Part shown: one piece after another, positions 21,160-41,280 of the stretch
Layout: each line of letters opens with the position of its first letter
Numbering within the stretch: the first letter of the stretch is position 1
Assembly: GCF_027706145.1 (NCBI RefSeq)
Contig: NZ_JAQFWW010000008.1
Location: 1 to 61,083, forward strand
Length of the DNA: 61,083 bases
Direction of reading: 5' to 3'
From: Bacillus changyiensis
GTDB taxonomy: Bacteria > Bacillota > Bacilli > Bacillales > Bacillaceae
Position numbers and translations under genes: made by a program
Notes under the pieces: generated by a model
What the model was told of the DNA's origin: nothing
Databases searched by the model: none
The model's input: the letters and a program-made list of their open reading frames with translations, nothing else

Positions 21160-21187
21160 TTATTAACCTCCTTCCCATTAACGGGGA

Positions 21188-21388
<201 letters not shown>

Positions 21389-21395
21389 TCATTGA

Positions 21396-21956
<561 letters not shown>

Positions 21957-21962
21957 TTAATA

Positions 21963-22289
<327 letters not shown>

Positions 22290-22310
22290 TTAAGTCCGGC
22301 ATTGATATCA

Positions 22311-22685
<375 letters not shown>

Positions 22686-22720
22686 TTACCTCCCTTCGGA
22701 AAAGAAGTTTCCGAACTTTA

Positions 22721-22990
<270 letters not shown>

Positions 22991-23009
22991 CTAGAACCTC
23001 CCTCCAGAA

Positions 23010-24640
<1,631 letters not shown>

Positions 24641-24657
24641 TTAAAAGCCTCCTCTCA

Positions 24658-24969
<312 letters not shown>

Positions 24970-24993
24970 CTATTTGAACCGTAGACAACCTCG

Positions 24994-25854
<861 letters not shown>

Positions 25855-25857
25855 TCA

Positions 25858-26786
<929 letters not shown>

Positions 26787-26795
26787 CTAAGAGAG

Positions 26796-27428
<633 letters not shown>

Positions 27429-27465
27429 TCACACCTCCTATTAAGATCACTCTATATTTTTTTCA

Positions 27466-27900
<435 letters not shown>

Positions 27901-27907
27901 ATGCACT

Positions 27908-27936
27908 ATTATACAAAAATTCTAGGCATGTTGCAA
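27908..27936 (-). promoter_or_regulatory. proximal promoter of the S10 operon
   Basis: TTGCAA (27931-27936), 17-bp spacer, TATAAT (27908-27913), minus strand. The start point would be near 27901. Confidence 0.8.
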
Positions 27937-27974
27937 GGTAATATAAAAGATTACGTCATTTGCACACTTTTTTT

Positions 27975-28003
27975 ATTATACAGATTCAAACGAAGTTAAT
28001 CAA
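27975..28003 (-). promoter_or_regulatory. distal promoter of the S10 operon
   Basis: TTGATT (27998-28003), 17-bp spacer, TATAAT (27975-27980), minus strand, 67 bp upstream of the proximal promoter and downstream of the tuf terminator. The two together form a tandem pair. Confidence 0.72.
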
Positions 28004-28041
28004 GGATTAATCTACCCATATCAAAAAAAACAAAAATCACT

Positions 28042-28074
28042 AAAAAAACGAGACCCAGTGGATCTCGTTTTTTA
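28042..28074 (-). terminator. terminator after tuf
   Basis: AAACGAGATCCACTGGGTCT plus CGTTTTTTTA on the minus strand: stem ACGAGAYCC with a short loop and a T-run, four bases after the tuf stop. It separates the str operon from the S10 operon. Confidence 0.88.
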
Positions 28075-28081
28075 TTAAGTA

Positions 28082-29269
28082 TTATTCAGTGATAGTCGTA
28101 ACAACGCCTGATCCAACAGTACGTCCGCCTTCACGGATAGAGAAGCGAGTACCATCTTCGATCGCGATTGTAGAGATCAATTCAACAGTCATTTCGATAT
28201 TGTCTCCAGGCATAACCATTTCTACACCTTCAGGAAGCTGAATGATACCAGTTACATCAGTTGTACGGAAGTAGAACTGAGGACGGTAGTTTGAGAAGAA
28301 TGGAGTATGACGTCCACCTTCTTCTTTTGAAAGAACATAAACTTCAGCTTTGAATTTTTGGTGTGGAGTGATTGTACCAGGTTGAGCAAGTACTTGACCA
28401 CGTTGGATATCTTCACGAGCTACACCGCGAAGAAGTGCACCGATGTTGTCTCCAGCTTCAGCATAATCAAGAAGCTTACGGAACATTTCAACACCTGTAA
28501 CAGTTGTTTTCTTGTTTTCTTCTTGAAGACCGATGATTTCTACTTCATCACCGACTTTAACTTGGCCACGTTCTACACGTCCTGTAGCAACTGTTCCACG
28601 ACCAGTGATTGAGAATACGTCCTCAACTGGCATCATGAATGGTTTGTCAGTTTCGCGTTCTGGAGTTGGGATGTAATCGTCAACTGCAGCCATCAATTCA
28701 AGAATTTTCTCTTCGTATTGAGCGTCACCTTCAAGAGCTTTAAGAGCAGAACCTTTGATAACTGGTACATCATCACCAGGGAACTCATACTCAGAAAGAA
28801 GATCGCGAACTTCCATTTCTACTAATTCAAGAAGCTCTTCATCGTCTACCATGTCGCATTTGTTTAAGAATACAACGATGTAAGGTACACCTACGTTACG
28901 AGAAAGAAGAATGTGCTCACGAGTTTGTGGCATTGGGCCATCAGCAGCAGAAACTACAAGAATAGCTCCGTCCATTTGCGCAGCACCTGTGATCATGTTT
29001 TTAACATAGTCAGCGTGTCCTGGGCAGTCAACGTGTGCATAGTGACGAGTGTCAGTTTCATATTCAACGTGTGCAGTTGAGATTGTGATTCCGCGCTCAC
29101 GTTCTTCTGGTGCACCATCGATTTGATCATATGCACGAGCTTCTGCTTTACCTGTTTTAGAAAGAACAGTTGTAATAGCAGCTGTTAATGTAGTTTTACC
29201 ATGGTCAACGTGTCCAATTGTACCAATATTGGCATGTGATTTGGAACGGTCAAATTTTTCTTTAGCCAT
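28082..29269 (-). CDS. tuf: elongation factor Tu
   Basis: 395-aa GTPase that brings aminoacyl-tRNA to the ribosome. G1 GHVDHGKT, G3 DCPGH and G4 NKCD motifs are present; domains II and III follow from about residue 210. Single tuf gene, 117 bases after fusA. The gap holds a hairpin at 29315-29342 and an AT-rich stretch, TTTCAC-17-TATAAA, that might be a weak promoter for extra tuf expression. Confidence 0.98.
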   Translation of the reverse strand: MAKEKFDRSKSHANIGTIGHVDHGKTTLTAAITTVLSKTGKAEARAYDQIDGAPEERERGITISTAHVEYETDTRHYAHVDCPGHADYVKNMITGAAQMDGAILVVSAADGPMPQTREHILLSRNVGVPYIVVFLNKCDMVDDEELLELVEMEVRDLLSEYEFPGDDVPVIKGSALKALEGDAQYEEKILELMAAVDDYIPTPERETDKPFMMPVEDVFSITGRGTVATGRVERGQVKVGDEVEIIGLQEENKKTTVTGVEMFRKLLDYAEAGDNIGALLRGVAREDIQRGQVLAQPGTITPHQKFKAEVYVLSKEEGGRHTPFFSNYRPQFYFRTTDVTGIIQLPEGVEMVMPGDNIEMTVELISTIAIEDGTRFSIREGGRTVGSGVVTTITE

Positions 29270-29314
29270 TCTGAAAATCCTCCTTAAAAAGGTTATTTTA
29301 TAATATAGAGTGAT

Positions 29315-29342
29315 AGAAAGTGAAATCGTAATTCCACTTTCT
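29315..29342 (-). other. hairpin in the fusA-tuf gap
   Basis: AGAAAGTG...CACTTTCT, 8-bp stem extended by near-complementary bases, in the fusA-tuf spacer. No T-run follows, so it is not a standard terminator; RNA processing or stability is possible. Confidence 0.5.
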
Positions 29343-29386
29343 GATCTTACAATAGTAGTTATACTTTAATGCAGCGGCAAAATCAA

Positions 29387-31465
29387 TTATTCGCCTTTAT
29401 TTTTTTTGATGATTTCTTCTGAAATACTCTTCGGCACTTCTTCATAATGATCCATGTGCATTGTGAACGTACCGCGTCCTTGTGTGTTAGAACGAAGAGC
29501 AGTAGCGTAACCAAACATTTCAGAAAGAGGAACCATCGCGCGAACGACTTGGGCATTACCGCGAGCTTCCATACCTTCGACACGGCCGCGTCGAGATGTG
29601 ATGTCACCCATGATATCTCCCATATATTCTTCTGGAATAACCACTTCAACTTTCATGATTGGTTCAAGAAGAACAGGATTACATTTGCTGACTGCATTTT
29701 TCAATGCCATAGAAGCAGCGACTTTAAACGCCATTTCGTTAGAGTCAACATCATGGTAAGATCCATCAAAAAGTTTCGCTTTAATATCGATCAGCGGGAA
29801 TCCAGCTAAAACACCGTTTTGAAGTGAGTCTTCAAGACCCGCTTGAACAGCCGGAATGTATTCGCGTGGAACAACCCCTCCGACAATCGCATTTTCAAAT
29901 TCAAAGCCAGCGCCTTCTTCATTTGGTTCAAATTCGATCCAAACGTGTCCGAACTGACCGCGTCCACCTGATTGACGTACAAATTTACCTTCAACTTTTG
30001 CACCGGAACGGAATGTTTCACGGTACGCAACTTGAGGTGCACCAACATTTGCTTCAACCTTAAATTCGCGCTTCATCCGGTCAACAATGATATCAAGGTG
30101 AAGTTCACCCATACCAGAAATGATCGTCTGACCCGTTTCTGGATCAGTTTGGGCACGGAAAGTTGGATCTTCTTCAGCAAGTTTAGCTAAAGCAACACCC
30201 ATCTTATCTTGGTCAGCTTTTGATTTTGGTTCGATTGCAACGTCGATAACCGGTTCAGGGAATTCCATTGATTCAAGAATCACAAGATTCTTTTCGTCAC
30301 AAAGAGTATCCCCAGTAGATGTATCCTTCAGACCAACAGCTGCCGCGATATCCCCAGCGTAAACTGTAGAGATTTCTTGTCGGCTGTTGGCATGCATTTG
30401 TAGAATACGACCGACACGCTCACGTTTGCCTTTAGAAGAGTTTTTCACATATGAACCTGACTCAAGTGTCCCAGAATACACACGGAAGAACGTCAACTTA
30501 CCAACGTAAGGGTCTGTCATTACTTTAAATGCAAGTGCTGAGAATGGCTCATCATCAGAAGATTCGCGTACGAGTTCTTCATCAGAGTCAGGAACAATAC
30601 CTTTGATTGCAGGTACATCAGTTGGCGCAGGTAAGTAATCAAGAACTGCGTCAAGTACCAGCTGAACACCTTTGTTTTTGAATGCAGAACCAGCAAGAAC
30701 TGGATAGAACTCTACATTCAATGTACCTTTACGAATACCAGCTTTCAGCTCATCAACAGTGATTTCTTCACCTTCAAGATATTTTTCCATCAGCTCTTCA
30801 TCAAGCTCAGCAACGGCTTCAATTAAGCTGCTACGTAGCTCTTCAGCTTTTTCTTTATACTCATCAGGAATTTCTTTCGCTTCTGAACGAGTACCAAGAT
30901 CATCTTCATAGAAATAAGCGACATTTTCTACAAGGTCAATAACCCCTTCAAAATGGTCTTCAGCACCAATCGGCAATTGGATTGCATGTGCATTCGCTTG
31001 AAGGCGATCTCTTAAAGTACTTACAGAGTAAAGGAAATCAGCACCGATTTTGTCCATTTTGTTGACAAATACGATACGAGGTACTCCATAAGTTGTTGCC
31101 TGACGCCAAACGGTTTCCGTTTGCGGTTCAACACCGGACTGTGCGTCAAGGACAGCAACAGCACCGTCAAGCACACGAAGTGAACGTTCAACTTCAACAG
31201 TGAAGTCTACGTGTCCTGGTGTGTCGATAATGTTTACTCGGTATCCTTTCCATTGTGCAGTTGTCGCAGCAGATGTAATCGTGATACCACGTTCTTGCTC
31301 CTGTTCCATCCAGTCCATTTGGGAAGCCCCTTCATGAGTTTCACCAATTTTGTGGATACGGCCAGTATAGAACAAGATACGTTCGGTTGTAGTCGTTTTA
31401 CCGGCATCGATATGAGCCATGATTCCGATATTACGTGTTTTTTCTAAGGAGAACTCTCTTGCCAT
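29387..31465 (-). CDS. fusA: elongation factor G
   Basis: 692-aa translocase GTPase. G1 [11 protein letters not shown]3 DTPGHVD, G4 NKMDK are seen; domains II-V follow with the conserved C-terminal [24 protein letters not shown] segment (written here as [13 protein letters not shown]). Third gene of the str operon, 49 bases after rpsG. Confidence 0.98.
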   Translation of the reverse strand: MAREFSLEKTRNIGIMAHIDAGKTTTTERILFYTGRIHKIGETHEGASQMDWMEQEQERGITITSAATTAQWKGYRVNIIDTPGHVDFTVEVERSLRVLDGAVAVLDAQSGVEPQTETVWRQATTYGVPRIVFVNKMDKIGADFLYSVSTLRDRLQANAHAIQLPIGAEDHFEGVIDLVENVAYFYEDDLGTRSEAKEIPDEYKEKAEELRSSLIEAVAELDEELMEKYLEGEEITVDELKAGIRKGTLNVEFYPVLAGSAFKNKGVQLVLDAVLDYLPAPTDVPAIKGIVPDSDEELVRESSDDEPFSALAFKVMTDPYVGKLTFFRVYSGTLESGSYVKNSSKGKRERVGRILQMHANSRQEISTVYAGDIAAAVGLKDTSTGDTLCDEKNLVILESMEFPEPVIDVAIEPKSKADQDKMGVALAKLAEEDPTFRAQTDPETGQTIISGMGELHLDIIVDRMKREFKVEANVGAPQVAYRETFRSGAKVEGKFVRQSGGRGQFGHVWIEFEPNEEGAGFEFENAIVGGVVPREYIPAVQAGLEDSLQNGVLAGFPLIDIKAKLFDGSYHDVDSNEMAFKVAASMALKNAVSKCNPVLLEPIMKVEVVIPEEYMGDIMGDITSRRGRVEGMEARGNAQVVRAMVPLSEMFGYATALRSNTQGRGTFTMHMDHYEEVPKSISEEIIKKNKGE

Positions 31466-31514
31466 TGGGTCTTTTCTCCTTCCTTCTTAGGGAATAATTT
31501 TTTTTCGCGTAAGA

Positions 31515-32138
<624 letters not shown>

Positions 32139-32155
32139 TTATTTAAGCTTAATCA

Positions 32156-32925
<770 letters not shown>

Positions 32926-32968
32926 CAGATATCCTCCAAAGTAACAGGTTAACTTGAGCACCTTGATT

Positions 32969-32997
32969 ATATTATCATCCTAAAAGAAGGATGTCAA
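32969..32997 (-). promoter_or_regulatory. promoter of rplGB-rpsL-rpsG-fusA-tuf
   Basis: TTGACA (32992-32997), 17-bp spacer, TAATAT (32969-32974), minus strand. The -35 and spacer coincide with the 3' arm of the hairpin at 32978-33033. Confidence 0.78.
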
Positions 32998-33033
32998 CAC
33001 AGTGTGACCATTTTTAGACATCCTTCTTTAGGA
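32978..33033 (-). terminator. large inverted repeat / terminator-like hairpin after rpoC
   Basis: Arms 32978-32995 and 33017-33033 pair over about 17 bases (TCCTAAAGAAGGATGTC and its complement with one extra base) round a 21-base loop. It is 11 bases after the rpoC stop. The 3' arm ends in CTTCTTTTAGG rather than a clean T-run, so termination may be partial. Confidence 0.65.
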
Positions 33034-33044
33034 GATTTTAATTT

Positions 33045-36000
33045 TTATTCTGTAGGAACCATTTCCTCGGAAGGGTTTGCTTGTTTGATCGGCTTTACTT
33101 TGCGGTAATTCAGCATACCCGTTCCCGCTGGAACAAGTTTCCCGATAATAACATTCTCTTTCAGACCGAGTAGTTCATCGCGTTTTCCTTTAATCGCTGC
33201 ATCTGTCAAGACACGCGTTGTCTCTTGGAATGAAGCAGCAGACAAGAAGGAGTCTGTTTCAAGCGATGCTTTTGTAATACCAAGTATTACAGGACGGCCT
33301 GTCGCAGGTCTTTTTCCTTCAAGCAACACTTTTTTGTTTGCTTGTGTAAACTGGTGAATGTCCAGGAGTGTTCCAGGTAACACGTCTGTGTCACCGGCAT
33401 CGATAACCCGTACTTTGCGGAGCATCTGACGAACCATTACCTCGACGTGTTTATCACCAATTTCAACACCTTGCATCCGGTAAACCTTTTGCACTTCATG
33501 TAGCAGATATTCTTGAACTGTGGTGATATCCGTTACTTTCAAAAGTTCTTTCGGATCAACTGAACCTTCAGTTAGCACCTGTCCGCGGGAAATTTTGTCA
33601 CCTTCAGATACTTTAAGACGGGAATTGTAAGGAGCCGTATATGAACGACTTTCTACTTCCCCTTGAACGACGACTTCCTGCTGTTTGTCACGGACTTCGT
33701 TAATTTCAGCTATAACACCGTCAATTTCAGAAATTGTCGCCTGACCTTTCGGATTACGGGCTTCAAATAGTTCCTGAATACGCGGTAAACCTTGGGTAAT
33801 ATCGTCTCCAGCAACCCCGCCTGTATGGAAGGTCCGCATCGTTAACTGTGTACCAGGTTCACCAATTGATTGGGCTGCAATGATTCCGACTGCTTCACCA
33901 ACTTCAACATCTGTACCAGTCGCTAGATTGCGGCCATAGCATCGTTTACATACACCATGTGATGTATTACATGTAAATGCGGAGCGAATCCAGACCTCTT
34001 CTATGCCTGCCTCAACAATTTCCAGCGCTTTGTCTTCATCAATCAGTTCATTCTCTTTAACAAGAATTTCCCCTGTTTCAGGATGTTTAATAGGTTTTCT
34101 TGCAAAACGACCAATCAGTCGCTCTTCAAGGCGTTCGATCACTTCTGTGCCTTCTGTAATAGCCTTTGCCAAAATACCTCTATCCGTACCACAATCTGTC
34201 TCACGGATAATAACATCTTGAGCTACGTCAACAAGACGGCGAGTCAAGTAACCTGAGTCAGCAGTCTTCAACGCTGTATCGGCAAGACCTTTACGAGCTC
34301 CGTGCGTTGAAATAAAGTATTCTAGCACTGTTAAACCTTCTCGGAAACTCGATTTAATTGGAAGTTCGATAATCCGACCTGCCGGGTTGGCCATTAGACC
34401 ACGCATACCTGCAAGTTGTGTAAAGTTTGATGCATTACCCCGTGCTCCAGAGTCACTCATCATGTAGATCGGGTTCACTTCATCCAACGATTTCATCAAC
34501 TTACCTTGGATCGTATCTTTCGCCGCACTCCAAATGGAAATGACACGTTCATAACGTTCTTCTTCTGTAATCAGACCACGTCTGAATTGTTTCAGAACGT
34601 TATCAACTTTCCCTTGGGCTTCTTCAAGAATTCTCTGTTTATCATCCAGAACCACGATGTCAGAAACGCCGACGGTAATTCCAGCTTTTGTAGAGAATTT
34701 AAAACCAAGATTCTTCATGCGGTCAAGCATTTTTGATGTTTCAGTGATGTGGAATCTTTTGAATATCTCCGCAATAATTTTACCTAAAATGCCTTTTTTA
34801 AATGGGGCATTAACTTCTTGTGCTTGAATTGCAGCTCTCACATCTACACCATAGTCTACGAAGAAACGATCAGGTGTTTTTTCCTCAATATTACTCTTTG
34901 TCGGCTCATTCATATACGGGAATGATGGCGGAAGAATTTCATTGAAGATCAACTTTCCTACAGTTGTAATGAGCAACTTAGAACGCTGTTCTTCAGTGAA
35001 TGTTTCATTCTTCAAAGAATTAACTGCAACAGCGACTCTCGTATGCAAATGCACATACCCGTTTTGATAGGCCAACAACGCTTCATCTGTATCTTTGAAA
35101 ATCATACCTTCCCCGACTGCACCAGGGCGCTCTAATGTTAAGTAATAATTTCCAAGTACCATATCCTGTGATGGCGTAACAACCGGTTTTCCATCTTTAG
35201 GATTGAGAATATTTTGTGCAGCAAGCATAAGAATACGCGCTTCCGCTTGTGCTTCGGCTGATAAAGGAACGTGTACCGCCATTTGGTCACCGTCAAAGTC
35301 TGCATTGTATGCTGTACAAACAAGCGGGTGAAGACGGATGGCACGGCCTTCAACAAGTGTTGGCTCAAATGCCTGAATTCCCAATCTGTGAAGCGTAGGG
35401 GCACGGTTTAGAAGTACCGGATGCTCTTTAATAACCGATTCAAGAACATCCCAAACCTCTGGTTGAACACGTTCGATTTTACGCTTCGCGCTCTTTATGT
35501 TATGGGCAAGACCTTTTTCAACCAACTCTTTCATGACGAAAGGCTTGAAAAGTTCCAAAGCCATCTCTTTCGGTAGTCCACACTGGTACATTTTCAGGTT
35601 CGGACCAACAACGATAACAGAACGACCTGAGTAGTCAACACGTTTCCCGAGTAGATTTTGACGGAAACGACCTTGTTTACCTTTCAACATATGTGAAAGT
35701 GATTTCAACGGTCTATTACCTGGTCCCGTAACAGGACGACCTCTGCGCCCATTATCAATTAATGCATCGACTGCTTCTTGAAGCATACGTTTTTCGTTTT
35801 GCACAATGATACTTGGAGCTCCAAGATCAAGAAGACGTTTTAAGCGATTGTTACGGTTAATGACACGGCGGTAAAGATCGTTTAAATCAGATGTTGCAAA
35901 ACGACCACCGTCAAGCTGTACCATCGGTCTCAGTTCAGGAGGAATAACCGGAAGAACATCAAGGATCATCCAAGATGGTTTGTTTCCGGAATTACGGAAA

Positions 36001-36644
36001 GCCTCCAACACTTCAAGTCGTTTGATCGCCCGTGTCCGTCGCTGTCCTTGAGACGTTTTAAGCTCTTCTTTAAGTGCATCTACTTCTTTTACAAGATCGA
36101 TATCTTGAAGAAGTTTATGAATCGCTTCTGCACCCATAGAAGCTTGAAACTTGCTTCCGTATTTATCAAGATATGCCCGGTATTCCTTTTCAGACAACAG
36201 CTGCTTCTTTTCAAGCGGCGTGTTTGCCGGGTCTGTTACCACATAGGAAGCAAAATAGATCACTTCTTCTAAAGCACGAGGAGACATATCTAGCACAAGA
36301 CCCATACGGCTTGGTATTCCTTTAAAATACCAAATATGAGAAACTGGAGCCGCCAACTCAATATGTCCCATTCTTTCTCGTCGGACTTTAGCCCGCGTTA
36401 CTTCAACTCCACAACGGTCACAAACTACGCCTTTATAACGAACTCGCTTGTACTTTCCGCAATGGCATTCCCAGTCCTTTTGAGGACCGAAAATGCGCTC
36501 ACAGAACAGACCATCTTTTTCAGGTTTCAAAGTACGATAGTTGATTGTTTCAGGCTTTTTCACTTCTCCATAAGACCATGAACGGATTTTATCAGGTGAA
36601 GCGAGACCGATGTTCATGTACTCAAAATTGTTCACATCTAGCAA
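33045..36644 (-). CDS. rpoC: RNA polymerase beta' subunit
   Basis: 1199-aa RpoC. The N-terminal zinc site CHCGKYKR...[10 protein letters not shown], the catalytic NADFDGD motif (about residue 447-453), and the second zinc cluster (CGTDRG...[14 protein letters not shown]) are visible. No lineage-specific insertions are seen. It follows rpoB by 58 bases. Confidence 0.98.
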   Translation of the reverse strand: MLDVNNFEYMNIGLASPDKIRSWSYGEVKKPETINYRTLKPEKDGLFCERIFGPQKDWECHCGKYKRVRYKGVVCDRCGVEVTRAKVRRERMGHIELAAPVSHIWYFKGIPSRMGLVLDMSPRALEEVIYFASYVVTDPANTPLEKKQLLSEKEYRAYLDKYGSKFQASMGAEAIHKLLQDIDLVKEVDALKEELKTSQGQRRTRAIKRLEVLEAFRNSGNKPSWMILDVLPVIPPELRPMVQLDGGRFATSDLNDLYRRVINRNNRLKRLLDLGAPSIIVQNEKRMLQEAVDALIDNGRRGRPVTGPGNRPLKSLSHMLKGKQGRFRQNLLGKRVDYSGRSVIVVGPNLKMYQCGLPKEMALELFKPFVMKELVEKGLAHNIKSAKRKIERVQPEVWDVLESVIKEHPVLLNRAPTLHRLGIQAFEPTLVEGRAIRLHPLVCTAYNADFDGDQMAVHVPLSAEAQAEARILMLAAQNILNPKDGKPVVTPSQDMVLGNYYLTLERPGAVGEGMIFKDTDEALLAYQNGYVHLHTRVAVAVNSLKNETFTEEQRSKLLITTVGKLIFNEILPPSFPYMNEPTKSNIEEKTPDRFFVDYGVDVRAAIQAQEVNAPFKKGILGKIIAEIFKRFHITETSKMLDRMKNLGFKFSTKAGITVGVSDIVVLDDKQRILEEAQGKVDNVLKQFRRGLITEEERYERVISIWSAAKDTIQGKLMKSLDEVNPIYMMSDSGARGNASNFTQLAGMRGLMANPAGRIIELPIKSSFREGLTVLEYFISTHGARKGLADTALKTADSGYLTRRLVDVAQDVIIRETDCGTDRGILAKAITEGTEVIERLEERLIGRFARKPIKHPETGEILVKENELIDEDKALEIVEAGIEEVWIRSAFTCNTSHGVCKRCYGRNLATGTDVEVGEAVGIIAAQSIGEPGTQLTMRTFHTGGVAGDDITQGLPRIQELFEARNPKGQATISEIDGVIAEINEVRDKQQEVVVQGEVESRSYTAPYNSRLKVSEGDKISRGQVLTEGSVDPKELLKVTDITTVQEYLLHEVQKVYRMQGVEIGDKHVEVMVRQMLRKVRVIDAGDTDVLPGTLLDIHQFTQANKKVLLEGKRPATGRPVILGITKASLETDSFLSAASFQETTRVLTDAAIKGKRDELLGLKENVIIGKLVPAGTGMLNYRKVKPIKQANPSEEMVPTE

Positions 36645-36702
36645 GGGGCCTACCTCCCTTTTTTCTTCGGGTTATACCCTGTCACTTGCACAAAAAATTC
36701 GT

Positions 36703-39700
36703 TTATTCCTTTGTGACGGTATCATGTTCTATATCAGGGGATGCTGTTTCTTCATCTTCATCATTTGATAAAGTAAGACCTTCATTTTGTTTTGCATCCT
36801 CATCATCTTCCAAATCTCTCATTTCAATTTCTTCTTCATCACTTGAGAGAATTTTAACGTCCATACCTAAACTTTGAAGTTCTTTAATTAATACTTTGAA
36901 CGATTCTGGAACACCTGGTTCTGGAACGTTGTCACCTTTTACAATCGCTTCATAAGTTTTCACACGACCAACGACATCATCGGATTTAACGGTCAGAATT
37001 TCTTGAAGTGTGTATGCAGCACCATATGCTTCAAGTGCCCACACCTCCATCTCACCAAAACGCTGTCCACCGAACTGCGCTTTACCTCCGAGAGGTTGTT
37101 GAGTAACGAGTGAATAAGGTCCTGTTGACCGAGCATGGAGTTTGTCATCAACCATGTGGGCAAGTTTGATCATATACATGATTCCAACAGAAACCCGGTT
37201 ATCAAACGGTTCTCCCGTACGACCATCGTATAGTACGGTTTTTGCATCTCTTGACATCCCAGCTTCTTCAAGCGTTTCCCATACATCTTCTTCACGAGCA
37301 CCGTCAAATACCGGTGATGCGAAATGAAGACCAAGACGGCGTGCAGCCATACCGAGGTGGAGCTCCAATACTTGCCCGATGTTCATCCGTGATGGAACAC
37401 CGAGTGGGTTTAACATAATATCAATTGGTGTTCCATCAGGTAGATAAGGCATATCTTCTTCAGGCAAAATCTTCGAGATAACCCCTTTATTACCATGTCG
37501 GCCTGCCATTTTGTCTCCTTCAGAAATTTTACGTTTCTGAACAATGTACACACGGACAAGCTGATTGACGCCAGGAGGCAGTTCATCGCCATCTTCACGA
37601 TTGAAAACTTTGACATCAAGGATAATCCCGCCTCCGCCGTGCGGAACACGGAGAGATGTATCGCGAACTTCACGTGCTTTTTCTCCGAAAATAGCATGAA
37701 GCAAGCGCTCTTCTGCAGTAAGCTCAGTAACCCCTTTTGGCGTTACTTTTCCAACAAGAAGATCTCCGTCTTTTACTTCAGCACCGACACGAATAATGCC
37801 GCGCTCATCCAAGTTACGAAGAGCATCTTCTCCAACGTTTGGAATATCACGTGTGATTTCTTCAGGTCCAAGTTTTGTATCTCTTGCTTCTGATTCATAT
37901 TCTTCAATATGAATCGATGTATATACGTCGTCTTTCACAAGGCGTTCACTCATGATGATGGCATCCTCATAGTTATAGCCGTCCCATGTCATGAAGCCGA
38001 CCATCACATTGCGTCCAAGGGCAAGTTCACCCTTTTCCATAGACGGACCATCAGCTAAAATTTCACCTTTTACAACCTCATCTCCGACGCTTACAATTGG
38101 ACGCTGATTATAGCAAGTTCCCTGGTTGGAACGAACAAATTTCAGCATACTGTATTTATCAAGATTTCCTTTTACCTTTTGACCATCTACTTCTTCATAT
38201 CTGCGAACCCAAACATTTTTAGCTTCTACCCGTTCAACGATTCCCGGATAGCGACAGATGACAGCAGCACCAGAGTCTTTCGCTGATACATACTCCATTC
38301 CCGTTCCGACAACTGGTGATTCAGGCTGCATAAGCGGAACTGCTTGACGTTGCATGTTCGCACCCATCAAAGCACGGTTTGAGTCATCGTTTTCTAAGAA
38401 AGGAATACACGCAGTGGCTGCAGAGACAACTTGTTTTGGTGAAACGTCCATGTAATCAACACGGTCTTTTGGAACAACTGTGTTCTCACCTCTAAAGCGG
38501 GCAATAATTTGGTCGTCAATAAATGATCCGTCTTCAGCAAGTCGAGCGTTTGCCTGTGCCACAACATAGTTATCTTCTTCATCAGCCGTTAAATAATCGA
38601 TCCTTGGCGTGACTTTTCCTGTCTCAGGATCAACCCTGCGATACGGTGTTTCAATAAAGCCAAAACGATTAACTTTAGCAAACGAAGAAAGAGAGTTAAT
38701 CAATCCGATGTTCGGACCCTCAGGTGTTTCAATCGGACACATCCGACCATAGTGTGAATAGTGAACGTCACGCACTTCCATTCCGGCGCGTTCACGTGTC
38801 AAACCACCAGGTCCGAGCGCTGATAGGCGCCGTTTATGCGTTAACTCAGCAAGAGGATTTGTTTGATCCATGAACTGAGAAAGCTGTGAACTTCCGAAAA
38901 ATTCTTTAATTGAAGCAATAACAGGACGTATATTAATCAGTTGCTGAGGCGTAATTGTATTTGTGTCCTGAATGGACATTCTTTCCCGAACAACACGTTC
39001 CATCCTGCTTAGACCAATCCGGAACTGGTTTTGTAACAGTTCACCTACAGAACGGAGTCTGCGGTTTCCTAAATGGTCAATATCATCAGTGTCTCCAACT
39101 CCATGAAGCAAGTTGAAGAAATAGCTGATTGAAGAGATAATATCGGCTGGTGTAATATTTTTAACACCTTCCTCAATAAAAGCATTTCCGATCACATTGA
39201 TCGTTTGCTCCCCTTCTTGGTCAGTTGGAGCGTAGATTTTAATAGATTGAAGGATCACTTCATCTTCAACTACACCGCCATTTGGATATAGCTTTTTAAA
39301 GCCAATCCCATTTTCCAAGTACGGCAGTACTTTATCAAGTGTTCTTCTGTCCAAAATCGTACCTTTTTCCGCAAGAATCTCTCCTGTTTCAGGATCGATA
39401 AGCGTTTCCGCAAGTCGTTGATTGAAAAGACGATTTTTAATGTGAAGCTTTTTATTAATTTTATAACGTCCTACACTTGCAAGGTCATATCTTTTTGGAT
39501 CAAAGAACCTTGAGTCAAGCAAACTCTTTGCATTTTCTACTGTTGGCGGCTCTCCAGGACGGAGGCGTTCGTAAATTTCAAGAAGTGCCTTATCAGTGTT
39601 TTCTGTATTATCTTTATCAAGAGTATTGCGCAAATACTCGTTTTCACCGACAAGATCAGTAATCTCCTGATCAGATCCAAAGCCAAGAGCACGCAAAAGA

Positions 39701-40281
39701 ACCGTAACCGGCAACTTACGTGTGCGATCAATGCGGACATAAACAACATCTTTCGCATCTGTCTCGTATTCTAACCATGCGCCACGGTTTGGAATGACAG
39801 TTGCGGTAAAACCTTTTTTACCGTTTTTGTCAACTTTACCACTGAAATATACACTTGGAGAACGAACAAGCTGAGATACAATGACGCGTTCCGCACCGTT
39901 AATAATAAAGGTTCCGGTGTCTGTCATGATCGGGAAATCCCCCATGAAAACATCCTGGTCTTTTACCTCGCCAGTTTCTTTGTTGATTAAGCGAACTTTG
40001 ACCCGCAACGGAGCTGAATAGGTTACATCACGTTCTTTTGATTCTTCTACTGGATACTTTGGATCACCTAAGCTGTAATCAATAAATTCCAGAGAGAGGT
40101 TACCAGTGAAATCCTCAATTGGTGATATGTCTTGAAACATCTCTCTAAGACCCTCATCAAGAAACCACTGATAAGAAGAGGTCTGAATTTCAATGAGATT
40201 TGGTAATTCTAACACTTCGCTAATGCGTGCATAGCTTCTGCGCTGGCGGTGTCGTCCATACTGAACTAGTTGACCTGTCAA
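36703..40281 (-). CDS. rpoB: RNA polymerase beta subunit
   Basis: 1192-aa RpoB. The rifampicin region reads [20 protein letters not shown] followed by [11 protein letters not shown], the sensitive-type sequence. The C-terminus is acidic. Start assigned to TTG 40281 ([13 protein letters not shown]), six bases after GAGGGGTG and as in B. subtilis; the in-frame GTG at 40290 lies inside the ribosome site. A hairpin terminator 85-115 bases upstream may attenuate read-through from rplJL-ybxB. Confidence 0.98.
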   Translation of the reverse strand: MTGQLVQYGRHRQRRSYARISEVLELPNLIEIQTSSYQWFLDEGLREMFQDISPIEDFTGNLSLEFIDYSLGDPKYPVEESKERDVTYSAPLRVKVRLINKETGEVKDQDVFMGDFPIMTDTGTFIINGAERVIVSQLVRSPSVYFSGKVDKNGKKGFTATVIPNRGAWLEYETDAKDVVYVRIDRTRKLPVTVLLRALGFGSDQEITDLVGENEYLRNTLDKDNTENTDKALLEIYERLRPGEPPTVENAKSLLDSRFFDPKRYDLASVGRYKINKKLHIKNRLFNQRLAETLIDPETGEILAEKGTILDRRTLDKVLPYLENGIGFKKLYPNGGVVEDEVILQSIKIYAPTDQEGEQTINVIGNAFIEEGVKNITPADIISSISYFFNLLHGVGDTDDIDHLGNRRLRSVGELLQNQFRIGLSRMERVVRERMSIQDTNTITPQQLINIRPVIASIKEFFGSSQLSQFMDQTNPLAELTHKRRLSALGPGGLTRERAGMEVRDVHYSHYGRMCPIETPEGPNIGLINSLSSFAKVNRFGFIETPYRRVDPETGKVTPRIDYLTADEEDNYVVAQANARLAEDGSFIDDQIIARFRGENTVVPKDRVDYMDVSPKQVVSAATACIPFLENDDSNRALMGANMQRQAVPLMQPESPVVGTGMEYVSAKDSGAAVICRYPGIVERVEAKNVWVRRYEEVDGQKVKGNLDKYSMLKFVRSNQGTCYNQRPIVSVGDEVVKGEILADGPSMEKGELALGRNVMVGFMTWDGYNYEDAIIMSERLVKDDVYTSIHIEEYESEARDTKLGPEEITRDIPNVGEDALRNLDERGIIRVGAEVKDGDLLVGKVTPKGVTELTAEERLLHAIFGEKAREVRDTSLRVPHGGGGIILDVKVFNREDGDELPPGVNQLVRVYIVQKRKISEGDKMAGRHGNKGVISKILPEEDMPYLPDGTPIDIMLNPLGVPSRMNIGQVLELHLGMAARRLGLHFASPVFDGAREEDVWETLEEAGMSRDAKTVLYDGRTGEPFDNRVSVGIMYMIKLAHMVDDKLHARSTGPYSLVTQQPLGGKAQFGGQRFGEMEVWALEAYGAAYTLQEILTVKSDDVVGRVKTYEAIVKGDNVPEPGVPESFKVLIKELQSLGMDVKILSSDEEEIEMRDLEDDEDAKQNEGLTLSNDEDEETASPDIEHDTVTKE

Positions 40282-40365
40282 CTGATTCACCCCTCAAATC
40301 ATGCGTAATATATGTGTAACAAGCATTTCTTTCTCATATATGTAAGAAATACCTTTACAAGACAA

Positions 40366-40395
40366 AAGAAAAAAGGGTTTCTAATTAGAAAACCA
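40366..40395 (-). terminator. terminator/attenuator upstream of rpoB
   Basis: GGTTTTCTAATTAGAAACCC with TTTTTTCTTTTG behind it on the minus strand. It lies in the 254-base ybxB-rpoB spacer. Part of the transcripts from the rplJ promoter would end here, setting RNA polymerase synthesis below ribosomal protein synthesis. The rest of the spacer is AT-rich; no convincing separate rpoB promoter was found. Confidence 0.8.
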
Positions 40396-40535
40396 CATCC
40401 AAAAACAAAATACCGATTTTATTAGTTTTCCCATAAATATATATTTTATACAAACCAATATGTTTCAGAAAAAAAAACGGTAAGCAAAATATATACATTG
40501 GCATTTTATAATACTAACATAGCTGAAAATCCGAG

Positions 40536-41141
40536 TCAAACTTTTTTTGCTCTGATAATATAGTATCCTTTCTTTTTTTGGACGATTTCAACATCCGCAA
40601 AAAGCTCTTTTAATTTATCAATAGCAGAAGGCCCGCCTTGTTTTTTTTGAATGACGACCCATAAGTCACCTGAAGACCGTAAATATTCAGCACTTTTTTC
40701 AAAGATAGCATGCACTATTTTTTTCCCAGCTCGTATAGGGGGATTCGTGATAATAGAAGCAAATGTTTGAGCAGGATCGACATTGGAAAACAGATCACTC
40801 TGGTATATATCAATGTTTTCGATCTGATTATGTAACGCATTTTCTTTTGAAAGTTCAACTGCCCTTTCATTGACATCAACCATGTGAACGAGTCGATTTT
40901 TGAAATCTGCAGCAAGAGAAAGACCGATAGGACCGTATCCACAGCCTACATCTAAAAAATCACCTTCTACCTCAGGTTCTTGGAAAGCCTCAATCAACAG
41001 TCTAGAACCAAAGTCGACCTCTTTTTTTGAAAATACGCCACTGTCACTTACAAATGTAAATGTCCGGTTCCTTAATAGAAATGTCCACTTTATTTTGTTG
41101 CTCTTCACTGAAGGTTTTTCAGAATAATAATGGTCAGTCAT
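40536..41141 (-). CDS. ybxB: class I methyltransferase, RsmC-like (YbxB)
   Basis: 201-aa SAM-dependent methyltransferase with the SAM motif DVGCGYGPIGLSLA (about residues 62-75) and catalytic NPPIR (about 133-137), as in RsmC/RlmG N2-guanine rRNA methyltransferases. Placed between rplL and rpoB as ybxB in B. subtilis, so a role on rRNA is likely but the target base is not known to me. Confidence 0.92.
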   Translation of the reverse strand: MTDHYYSEKPSVKSNKIKWTFLLRNRTFTFVSDSGVFSKKEVDFGSRLLIEAFQEPEVEGDFLDVGCGYGPIGLSLAADFKNRLVHMVDVNERAVELSKENALHNQIENIDIYQSDLFSNVDPAQTFASIITNPPIRAGKKIVHAIFEKSAEYLRSSGDLWVVIQKKQGGPSAIDKLKELFADVEIVQKKKGYYIIRAKKV

Positions 41142-41230
41142 GATAGAACCTCCTAAAGTTGTGAACCCTTTTCACTATCTTGAAGCAAGATGGCTTTTAT
41201 TATACGGAAGAAAAATAGTTAATCAGCAAA

Positions 41231-41260
41231 GAAAAAGCTCGCTTTTAAAAGCGAGCTTTC
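41231..41260 (-). terminator. terminator after rplL
   Basis: AAAGCTCGCTTTTAAAAGCG + AGCTTTTTC on the minus strand: a perfect 11-bp stem with T-run, 20 bases after the rplL stop. Confidence 0.88.
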
Positions 41261-41280
41261 CCCTAAAGATTAGGCGAAGA

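Noticed and set aside
38873..39000. Possible rifampicin-resistance change in RpoB
   Set aside because: The rifampicin-binding stretch shows the sensitive-type residues throughout.
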